Part shown: piece by piece, positions 21,891 to 31,697 of the stretch
Layout of the letters: every line of letters begins with the position of its first letter
Numbering within the stretch: the stretch's first letter is position 1
Assembly: GCA_021234155.1 (NCBI GenBank)
Contig: JAJEKV010000131.1
Coordinates: 1,411,288-1,475,287 of the forward strand
Direction of reading: 5' to 3'
DNA from: Isoetes taiwanensis
Taxonomy: Eukaryota > Streptophyta > Lycopodiopsida > Isoetales > Isoetaceae
DNA length: 64,000 bases
Notes under the pieces: model-generated
Databases searched by the model: none
The model's input: only the letters and a program-made list of their open reading frames with translations
Told to the model about the DNA's origin: nothing
Program-made: the position numbers and the translations under genes

Positions 21891-24112
21891 TACACACATC
21901 ACTATTAAGGTGCTCGCTTGCAGGTGAATATGATGAGTGTGGGGCATGGTATGGTGCATGGTTTGGTGTGGTATACACATCCTAACAGTTTAGTGTTCAT
22001 TTCATGCGGATGCTATTGTTCAAGAGGTTTACGGACCAACATCCGAAAATTAAGATTAAATCTTGAGCTTTTGAGAAGCTAAAACCCTGGTTTGTTGTGA
22101 AATTGAAGGACTTCAATAGTTGCTGTTGCATTCATCACGTGAGGATGCAAATGCTAGTGGATGGACTCAATGGGATGAGAACCAAACATCCGAAGAATTG
22201 CACTTGCACCTGCGATGTTTGTAGATCACATGAACTTGGTCAATCAGGCACACCAGCATAAAATTGCAAGTACAGGAAGCTTGTGGAGATCTATATTGTG
22301 TCCAAAGAGTGAATTAGATGAGTTTCACAAGAAGGCGTGCATCCTTGGAAATTGTGAGCTGTGTGGAATCAAGAAGTTTCAGACCTGTCCCATGGAAGGA
22401 AGTGGCAGTAGGAAAGTGAAATGGGAGTACATTGACTATGAAAAGATAACGCCTCGAAGATTACGTAGGAGATCCGACTCATCGAGACAATGAGACGCCG
22501 ACCCAAGGAGCTAAAAGATAAACCGAAAGAGCGTCTAAAAATCTTTCCAATCGCATAATTTCAGGTACCAATGGCGAGCAAAAGCAGTTTAAGGAGCTTC
22601 CGGAGAATCTCCCAGCAGATGCATGTCTCGGGCAGTGGATTTTGCGAGAACTATACATTCAAGGAACAAGAGGAGGTGCAATCGATGCGCTGGGTCAATA
22701 ACCAGATTACCATTTTGGTTCAAATAACATATCAGTATGACTCAGTGGCAGATGAGATTATCAAGGAAACACATTACTATGTATCAAATGATAGGGAACC
22801 GCGATACTTTGTTGGGTGCAACACCGCTTCATGAAGCACCACAAATATCCGGAGCGAGAAAGGAAGGGTTCCAAAGAGACATTATGTGTTTTCAGATGGT
22901 GCAGCATCTCAATTCAAGGCTTCTAGACCATTTTACTTTGTGGCTAGGTACACAAACGACACTGATGTCTATATGATGTGGAATTTTTTTGGTTCTAACC
23001 ACGGGAAAGGTGAACACGATGGCAAAGTTTCCGAGTTGAAGAGATGGTTAAGACAACTGCAATTAAAATACAGCAGCATAAAATTGGGTAATGCTCATGA
23101 AGTGGTAGAAGTTGCCGAAGAGATGTTTACTTGTGGAACATCCGAGTGGATGAACACATCTGAAACCAGTAAGAGGAAGAATATAAAAAGGTTCTTTTGG
23201 GAAGTCAAGGTGGAGGATATAGATAGAAAGAAAGCATGGGGTGCAGAAAGGATTTTGGACACTAGGCAGATCCATTGTGTACATGCATTCAATCCACGAA
23301 TCTCCATTGCGGTTTACTCCGAGGAACTTTCATGCTTCTCGCAGCTCTTGCTTGGATGGCATGTGGGGCAATTGTGTGAACAAGCACTACGTTGATGATT
23401 GGAAACTTCAAGTTATTGTACCATCCTCCAATGTGCATCTTGACATTGAGGACCAAAATCCAGCAGGGTCCCTTGTTCTCCTCAATCCCACGATGTTAGC
23501 GAGAGGCACTTAGAGTTGGTGATAATTTTGCTTTGTTGTTGCTCGAAGGGAATGATGAGGGTTCTGAATTTTGGATTTTTCCGATGTGCACAAAACCAAA
23601 ATGGATAGTGGAGAAAAAGACTTCCAACTCAATGGAACATGGTACCTACGCCGGTGATAGTGTCATAGAAGGTATGTATTACAAGAAGGGCTTAAGATCA
23701 ACCGTCGGCTATGATCTTTGCAGTAAAGGCGCCTTAGGCATAGTATTCACAACACGGATCTGTGCAATCGGACTTCACATGCCACCAACTAAGCGTCAAA
23801 AGCGAGTTTGTATATAGGTCGGATCCTTTAGATGAGGAGAAAATTTTCGAAATTTACCCAAGTTCTTTCGATGATGATGAAATGTAAAACCATTACGTAG
23901 TTTTGGAACTCATGTGAAGTTTTTTGCTTCAACCGGTGAAAATGAGTTTGTTTTGATTTCTTTTGAAGATTTGAATTCTTCTGAAACACTTGATTCCTTT
24001 GTTTGTGAGATGAATTGAATATGAATTTTCATTGAAATGAATCGAGGTTACAATAACAATTATGTACATAAGAAAGATATACAGTGATTTAAGTACGAGG
24101 TGACTCATGCAC

Positions 24113-26325
24113 CTACATACTTCCCAATACATATGTTCCTCCTCGCCCAGCTTTTGTTGCTTCTAATCTTAAAACTTCAAGCATGAACACTCTAACATCA
24201 ACTAGATCCTGGTCTGAAATGTCCACAGCCTGCAGTTAACCACACTTTGTCAATAACAGAGTTTGGTTTGTCTGCTGCATTTAAGTTGACTTACTAGATC
24301 AGGCAACAATATATTCACTCCTTTTAAGTACCCCCTCACAAATTTGTGCATAAACGAACATAATGCGAGGAATACATGAATGACCATCGGTTTGAAGAGG
24401 CGTTACGGAAATTTTCACAACATCCGAGGTTGTAAAGCTGAAATTATTATGTCAAGCAATTCCAGGAACCTGCACTCAAAGTTTGTTGTCATTGTGCCAC
24501 AACAGCAAAATGCAATGAGCAAGCACTAACCTCTCAATATGTCTGCTTCTGCCATGCAAGCCCGAGCTATCAAAGTGATATATCCCTGGTTTATATCTCT
24601 GTGCGAGACACGCGTGGCTTACAATCAGAAAACAGGTCCAGTGATGTCCATCACAAGCAGGCAAAAACATGTACTGGCACTTATCCAGATTCACATGTTT
24701 CCTTATTGTTTTGTAACTATTTGTGTCCTTGGACAATGTCGAGTGAAAAAGAGGGTCAAAGAAATGAAAGGGATGGCTCATTCCTTGGAGAATCAAGTAG
24801 TATTCCATGTATCTGCAAACATATGCATATCATCTGGCACAATCCTGATGATCACAAATCAGATGAAAGTATCACCTTGAGAAGAGGAGGATCAATTGAT
24901 CATTGAACCACTGCGTATCAGCTTCCAAAATTTTGATGTCGGTGGAGTTAATCACGACAGTTTCAGTTCCACTCAGCACCACTTCCAGATGTGTATTTGG
25001 CTTTAGATAGTCAGGGACTGCCGAAGCTCTATCATCTCTAGTTCTAAACACACACGAGAACATTTGCTCACAATCCATTCAAATATTTTAAATTGAAAAA
25101 GTACAACACATATCATAGAAATTTTTTTTACTTATATTGACTTTCAAAGAGTTTTACAAGATTCATTTATGAAAATACTTGTCGAGCATTTTCATGCAGT
25201 TGCGTGACTCTTCAGAATCCCACATGTTCCACATTTGATGTTCCTTCACATAAGCTGGCACACTTTCTGCAGCCAGAAGTCCCTCCAGCCATGGTTTGAG
25301 TTGCTCCAAAAGGAAATTGGAATCCAACCTGTCGGGAGCAAAACTATTTGGACATATCATTGTGTTCGGCTGGTTGGCAGAACCCTTATATCTGCTGTCA
25401 TCTATCAACAATGTGTTTGTCACCTGGTATCTCCAAAATTTCTGGTACACTTTGGACAGATCCTTAAGGAAAATTGGCTTATTAACCACTTTTAATTTTG
25501 TGTTGGTGCAGTCATCCTGATTCCAAATAAAAAGAAATCTGCCCTTATATTCCTGCAGCAACTTTCTCGTCAACAAGTCAACATTACTCTTAGCCATGCT
25601 GGACCACAATGCAATCTCAAATTTTGAAAAACACCATTCTAAGAACTCCTGAAATCCAGGCCTGGAAACTGCGAACTTTTGATGGTTCAATTTCTGGATG
25701 GTCACTTCTGGCTCGGCCGATGCAGGGATCCTCTCTTTCAAGTCATAAAACTTGCCTAAAACCCCATTAAAATCCAGAACAAGGAGAATTTCAGTTAACC
25801 TCTTGGTTTTTGTTGGTTGAGGTTGTATTGGACTCGTTAGCGATCGCATCTTGTCCGAGGATCCGGGGGTTTCTTTGTCAACTTCATCACACACATCGCA
25901 TTTGGCTCATATTCACACCAAAACTTTTTACGGTGAAGGACCCGTCTGAGAATGAATCTCAAGGGAATTAATTTTCCCCCCTAAATCAGATGCACTAGGA
26001 ATCTCTTCGTCATGGCTTCCAGTTGCAGTAGCATTTATCTCTGCAACATAATTGAAATGAGGAAGACCACAGAAAAATACAAAAAAATAAATCATGTATG
26101 TGGCATCGGTACTTACTTGATACGACTACGATTCGATTGACTATCAAATTTCATTTTGGAGTCTCCATGCCGTCGGCAAATAGGATTGACTTTGGAGTAT
26201 CAAATGGGGTGAATTCTAGGTACAACCGGAGGTATCTTGCGATCTCATAGCCCGGTCGGCGTGGATAACTATTGGATATCCTTGGTCTCAAATTTACGCA
26301 ATTCTGCAAACACTAAGTCGATGAC
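24113..26325 (-). pseudogene. FCP1-like HAD phosphatase fused to Ulp1-like protease, multi-exon
   Basis: A minus-strand gene modelled from GT-AG borders that keep frame. Exons: 26325-26117, 26040 to the phosphatase, 25894-25179, 25043-24876, 24812-24504, 24437-24295, 24229-24113. Introns are 135, 63, 66 (doubtful), 65 and 76 bp. Counting from 25894, residues 37-47 read LLVLDFNGVLG (HAD motif I with the second Asp replaced by Asn), then LWSS (96-99), Lys144 and LIDDS (163-167). The Ulp1 part shows WFND, DGHHW, IYHFDSS and QTDGHSC, so His, Asp, Gln and Cys are all present. Damage: a stop and frame break near 26165-26270, unclear sequence near 25930, a frameshift right after the Cys, and two in-frame TGAs unless the 66-bp intron is real. 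A fusion is inferred; two adjacent genes are possible. Confidence 0.6.
25163..25894 (-). CDS. Open FCP1-like phosphatase domain segment
   Basis: A single long open stretch (about 243 codons) covering the whole FCP1/NIF-type HAD domain. Enzymes of this fold dephosphorylate phospho-serine on proteins through an Asp nucleophile. The nucleophile position (Asp41) is kept but the general acid position (43) is Asn, as in a plant FCP1-like subgroup whose activity is uncertain. The DDS motif and Lys144 are kept. The first codon is not ATG and coding seems to continue upstream, so the start is unknown. With the donor at 25178 the last five codons before the stop would be intron. Confidence 0.7.
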   Translation of the reverse strand: MCDEVDKETPGSSDKMRSLTSPIQPQPTKTKRLTEILLVLDFNGVLGKFYDLKERIPASAEPEVTIQKLNHQKFAVSRPGFQEFLEWCFSKFEIALWSSMAKSNVDLLTRKLLQEYKGRFLFIWNQDDCTNTKLKVVNKPIFLKDLSKVYQKFWRYQVTNTLLIDDSRYKGSANQPNTMICPNSFAPDRLDSNFLLEQLKPWLEGLLAAESVPAYVKEHQMWNMWDSEESRNCMKMLDKYFHK

Positions 26326-26341
26326 CTGCGGACAACATCGG

Positions 26342-26760
26342 TAAACATTAGTTAAGGCACTTGTTTGCGGCGAATCTATATTGTTTGCAAAAGAGACAAA
26401 CAAAAGAGACTAAGCCGGCCGGGATGGAAGAGATCACACCCGACCCCAATTTTGGACCACAGCTTGTTTTTTACTTGTACCAAGTGTTGTTTTATGCCAA
26501 AACAACACAAAATGGTCCCAAAAGTCCACGTGGCCCGCTTATCCGGATTTGCACAAAGAGACATGTGGTTTTGGCGGAAAATTTCCATTATGGTTTTTGG
26601 CGAAAAAATCCGCAGCGTAGAAAAAATTAACATAGTTTTGTGAATTTTTGTCAACGTGTACTTTTCGCCGATGTTGTTTTTGTGGAACCATGCGTTGTTT
26701 ATCTTTAAAATCGCCGCGCATAGGTTTTAAATTTTACTACACCCTGAAAATTAAATTACA
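26342..26760. other. No gene seen
   Basis: Short overlapping frames on both strands with no motif. The upstream exons of the phosphatase-Ulp1 gene would be expected from here on but are not recognisable. Confidence 0.45.
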
Positions 26761-27029
26761 ACACTAGAAATAAAGGACTACAAAGAAAAGAACACGTAGG
26801 AAATAGAAATATGATGTTTTCAAGTGTTCTTTTCCTCAATAACGACACGTCGTTTCAAGTGTTGTTTTTTGCAAAATTAAAAAATCACGCGCATGGCCTT
26901 TTTTTTATTTTATGAAACACTACATATGTTATTGAAATTTAGCTATTGTTTTCCTAAAATAAGGACATGTAAAAAAATAATATTATAACATGTAGAAAAA
27001 GCGTAAATTTCTAATGTGGTTATTTAACT

Positions 27030-27432
27030 AATGAGATATTGACCGCGTGGCATACTTTTTAAATAATAAAACATTATTCTAGCTAATCAAATATGGACAC
27101 ATGGCATACTTTTTAAATAATAAAGCATTATTACTACTACGTGGAAAAATAAAGTATTGTTTATAATATATCTTCTAACAAATCAAATGTTGACACGTGG
27201 CACACATTAAAAAAAAAAAAATATTATAGACCACAATTTAAAAGTTAATATATTATGATTTAAAAGCTAATATGCATTTTAGCAAATAGAATATTAACAC
27301 GTGGCATACTTTCAAAATTAAAATGCACCATTACAACGCATAGAAAAAAACACATTTCTAATATATCCCCTATCCTAGCTATCCTAGCTAATGATATATT
27401 AACACGTGGCATACATTGTAAATAAATGTGCG
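27030..27432. repeat. Degenerate array with CACGTGGC cores
   Basis: Five diverged copies of a block of the form AATCAAATRTTGACACGTGG followed by CATACTTTTTAAATAATAAA occur at about 27032, 27087, 27177, 27283 and 27387 (spacings about 55-105 bp). Three keep the exact CACGTGGC core, which equals a plant G-box/ABRE-type motif. The surrounding sequence is AT-rich. Whether the motif is bound by anything is unknown. Confidence 0.7.
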
Positions 27433-27479
27433 GCTCCATTTATTAAACATTGGTTATTGCAAAAGCGCAGTTTATTAAA

Positions 27480-29880
27480 CATTGGTTATTGCAGGTTTGC
27501 AAGAATAGGCCACTAAAACTACAGAAATCATGAAGGCTCATTTTAGAACAACTCGATCCATGTTATTGATTCATCAAAGATAAACAAATGGCTACAAATG
27601 ATTCATCAAAGATAAACAAGAATATTTAATAATAGAATGGCAGAATAGCTTGTTTGGGCTCTTGAAGACCCTTTACCTATATAATTTTGCCACAAGGAAA
27701 CCCTTGCTTTCTTTTTTCAGTTTAACAAGCTTCATAATAGAGATCCATCTGCTATAATAGAGATCCATCTGCTACAACAACATGATTGATTGGGCACATA
27801 CCATCATCATATTTTAAATCCACTACTACCTTATTCGAAATCTTATACGAAATGTGTTTGCTTCATGAAGCTTCTATCATTGCCTTGAAACCTAGTTTCA
27901 AAATATTATCCCAACCGCACATCCGGAGAGGGTTTTATTGCCATAGCCGCGAGAATGTATCACGATTTTCGGCTTCCATATGCGAGATCGGAAAATTTAT
28001 ATGTTTGATAACTAAAGCCACAAAAGCCATATTTGAAGCCACCGCCATTCGTCACAATAGAACAAATCGACCATCCGCCAAGAAAATTCGGCCATGCCAA
28101 GTTAGAACAATTATTTTTGTATCAGTTGTTGTTAGATGAGTTTTTCGGCCAAACTGGTCATAGAAAGATCTTGCAAGCCGAGGATCCGATCCGTCTTTGC
28201 TCTTTAGAGGGCCGCTCAGCGCCACAACGACTATCACAATCCCTCGTTTCAAATAAATAGCAAGATCTTGTGATTGATTTGAAACAAAAAAAATCAAAAA
28301 GCAACAAGAAAGGTAGAATCGAGGGGAAGAGCTACCCGGATGCTACGGCCATAATCGGAGAAAAGTCCAGCGCCCGGCGCCACTACGATTCTTTGGAAGC
28401 GCCATCGCCATAGCCATGCGCGGCCATAGCCATAGCGGGTCACGAAGTCCAAATGGCGCCATCATGCATAGCCATGCGAAGGCGATGACAGTTTCTTCAA
28501 AATTGTAGTTGCAGAGGCAAAAACTAGGTAAAGGGGCACAAAAAGCACAAAACTTAGGCGGAAAATTACAAGGGTTAAATGTGCCTTTACTCTAAGCCAA
28601 TAAGATTAAAAGGAGAGGGATCAAGATCTGTGGACGTTGATCTCGGTTGCCTTTAATCTCACCACATTAATTATCGAGCCAATAAAATCATAGGATGTGG
28701 ATCAAGATCCTTGCCGCTCATCTTTACCGCTTGAATAAATGACAAATTACTATGCATGTATAAAAATAAGTTGTTTTTCATCCTAAGGAAAATATAGCCC
28801 CTATTAGTATTTTTTATTTTTTATTTTTTTTCCTAGACATTCTAACTCCAACTCTCCATTTAGCTATAATGTACTTGTTGAATTCAAATGTTGCTCACGC
28901 GGAATGGCCATGTCGTCATGGGCATTCCCATGCTTACACTCTCAAGGGATGAAAATAATCATTTTGGTTTTGGTGATTACATCGCATGGTATTCCTTTTC
29001 GTGCCGTTTTTGCTCAAATCTTTGAGCATGAATATCTCGGTCGATTGAGCTCGGTTGGTTCGGATGACTTGTATGAGGGTTCTAATAAGATGGATTAGAG
29101 GAGGAGGTCATCCATGCAAACCAAAACCTGCTCGAGTGCCTATGGATTCATTCGGAGGGTAAGAAATTTCCCTCAAAGTCGAATTACTGTGTTCTTTGCA
29201 TAGTTTGGGCAAAATGATTCCATCGGACGAATTTCTTAATTGGTGATTCCACCGGAAGGAATACCATCTTGAAAGAATCATCAAAACTAGGGTACGCATT
29301 ATTTTCACCCATTTTTCAATAGTTGAATTCCATCCACAAGGAGTTAAGAATCCCCCAATTGCTCTATCCCTTAGGACTTCGAGTTTCTTAAGTCATGTAA
29401 TGGAACGAAATTCCATTTCCCCTGTTTTGATTCACATGGACGACTCGTGAAGGGAGTTGTTAAATTTCTTGAGTTGTTGAATCTCGTGAGTCCAAATTGA
29501 GAGCTTCTAACTTCTGTGACACTTGAACAAACTAGGAGGAAAGGAAATGAATATGAGAAGGTTATATGCATGTCCAATAATACGGCCATATATAATACAA
29601 GGTAAACTTGTGGGCCATGATATGATCAATCCTTGGTCCTTTGTACTTCTAAAACGATTCTCCTGGATAACCCTTGAAACATTGTTTATAAAGTCGGCCT
29701 ACAAACCCATAGGAAATAAATGCTAGAGGTATAATGGGATCTTGATGTCGTTACACTTTGCAATACAAGCAAAGAGCATGGAAAAGATGATGTGACCCTC
29801 CAATTGGTGACATGGCATGCTAAGTAAGCAAGGTCAAGTTTTGACTAGGCCACTAATGAAACGATGTACATCTTTGGTTT
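27480..29880. other. No gene seen; weak inverted repeat around 29100
   Basis: Short frames without motifs. About 28945-28995 and, inverted, 29250-29300 share TGAAAATAAT, TTTTG(G/A)TGATT and ATGGTATTCCTT, so a decayed inverted repeat centred near 29120 is likely. A small duplication ATAATAGAGATCCATCTGCT lies at about 27735-27775. Confidence 0.45.
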
Positions 29881-29919
29881 TTCGTGGGGTGACGTTGGCA
29901 AATTTGGGTGACATGGCGT

Positions 29920-31697
29920 GTGGGCTCCAACATGCCAGGTGGCCCAAACATGCCACCTAGGCTCAAATATGCCACCTTGTCTCTAACACGCCAAGGTGGC
30001 TCAACCATTCCCACGTGGCATCCAACATGCCAATATGGCTCAAACATGCCATTTAGGATCCAACATGCCAAGGTGGCTCAAACATGCCACCTAGGCTCCA
30101 ATACAACCGGCTCCAATACGCCGGGCAAGGCTCCAACATGCCAAGGTGGCTCAACCAACTCTGCGTGGGCTCCAACATGCCACTTGAGGCTCAACATGCC
30201 AAGGAGGCTCAATCCAACATGCCAAGGTGGCTCAACCATGCCATGTGGGCTCCAGCGTGCCAAAGGTGACTCAAACACACCACCTAGGCTCCAACATGCC
30301 AAGGTGGCTCAAACATACCACTACGCCTCCATGCCACATGCCAAGGTGAACCCAACATGCCGTGGCTCAAGCATGCCACCCACCCAGAAGCCAACCCTGG
30401 CATGTTGGAGCCTCATGTGGCATGTTGGAGCTCACGGGCATGTTGGAGCCTGTGTGGCATGTTGAAGCCTAGGTGGCATGCTGGGTGGCATGTTGGAGCC
30501 CACGGACATCTTTGAGCGTAGGTGGGTATGTTGGAGCCTAGGTGGCATGTTGGAGCCACCTTGGCATGTTGGAGCCTAGGTGGCATGTTGGAGCCACCTT
30601 GACATGTTGGAGCCTAGGAGGCATGTTAGAGCTCACGTGGGGTATGTTGGAGCTCGCGGTGGCATGCTAGGGTCGCATGTTGGAGCCCATGTGGCATGTT
30701 GGGCGTGGGTGGCATGTTGGAGCCTAGGTGGCATGTGGGAGCTCACGTGGCATATTGGAGCCGGGTGGCATGTTGGAGCCTAGGTGGCATGCTAGGTGGC
30801 ATATTGGAGCCTAGGTGGCACGTTGGAGCCAACTTGGCATGTTGGAGCCTATGTGGCATGTTGGAGCTCACGTGGCATGTTGGAGCCCGTGTGGCATGTT
30901 GGAGCCTAGGTGGCATGCTAGGTGGCATGTTGGAGCCCCGTGGCATGCTGGGCGTGGGAGGTGGCATGTTGGAGCCTAGGGTGCATGTTGGAGCCACCTT
31001 GGCATGTTGGAGCCTAGGTGGCATGTTGGAGCCACCTTGACATGTTGGAGCCTAGGTGGCATGTTAGAGCACACGTGGCATGTTGGAGCCTGGTGGCATG
31101 CTAGGGTCCATGTTGGAGCCCATGTGGCATGTTGGGCCTGGGTGGCATGTTGGAGCCTAGGTGGCATGTGGGAGCTCACGTGGCATATTGGAGCCCGGCA
31201 TGGCATGCTAGGTGGCATGTTGGAGCCTACGTGGCATGTTGGGCGTGGGCGTGGCATGTTGGAGCCTAGGTGGCATGTGGGAGCCACCGTGGCATGTTGG
31301 AGCCTAGTTGGCATGTTGGAGCCTACGTGGCATGTTGAAGTAGGTGGCATATTTGAGCCACCTTGGCATGCTTGAGCCTAGGTGGCACGTTGGAGCCCAC
31401 GTGGCATATTGGAGTGTAGGTGGCATGTTGGAGCCTACGTGGCATGTTGGAGCTGATGGTGGCATATTTGAGCCACCTTGGCACGCTTGAGCCTAGGTGG
31501 CATGTTGGAGCCACCTTGGCATGTTGGAGCCTAGGTGGCATGTTGGAGCCTAGGTGGCACGTTGGAGCCTAGGTGGCATGCTAGAGCTCACGAGGCATGT
31601 TGGAGCCCATGTGGCATGTTGGAGCCTACGTGGCATGTTGGAGCGTACGTGGCATGTTGGAGCCTATGTGGCATGTTGGAGCTCACATGGCATGTTA
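29920..31697. repeat. 19-bp minisatellite with an orientation switch
   Basis: The unit is GGCATGTTGGAGCCTAGGT, with common variants ending in CACCTT or CACGTG. From about 29920 to 30390 it is read on the minus strand, and from about 30390 to 31697 on the plus strand, giving a giant imperfect palindrome. As 3 x 19 = 57, it yields repeated 19-residue frames rich in W, C and H on both strands, which I regard as artefacts. Many units contain CCTAGG or CACGTG palindromes. A few units reappear at 34110-34155, beyond the palindromic element. Confidence 0.95.

Larger units (their letters stand above)
19418..23887 (+). pseudogene. Transposase-like gene (SDGAASQF family), frameshifted
   Basis: Pieces read in order. 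A basic N-terminus starts at ATG 19418. A region at 19640-20055 contains VLDVHPRNLQKAKKKRE. A Cys-rich block at 22088-22270 reads CCCIHH, then CTCTCDVC and later CELC with CP. Then come WVNNQITILV, the catalytic-like FSDGAASQFKASRPFYFVAR (about 22885), WNFFGSNHGKGEHDG, and a C-terminus ending in FDDDEM-stop at 23887. At least four frameshifts break it, and a CAC/GTG array lies between the N-terminal and Cys-rich parts. The central region looks like an RNase H-fold (DDE-type) transposase core; I cannot name the superfamily. It sits just inside the left terminal repeat. Confidence 0.55.

Noticed and set aside
21155-21980. Long His/Pro/Thr-rich and Val/Trp/Gly-rich reading frames on both strands (up to 238 codons)
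   Set aside because: They are read-through of a CAC/GTG microsatellite, open in all frames, with no start context or non-repetitive domain.
29920-31697. CRISPR-like appearance of regularly spaced repeats
   Set aside because: Units are contiguous with no unique spacers, in a eukaryotic repeat-rich context, with no cas genes.
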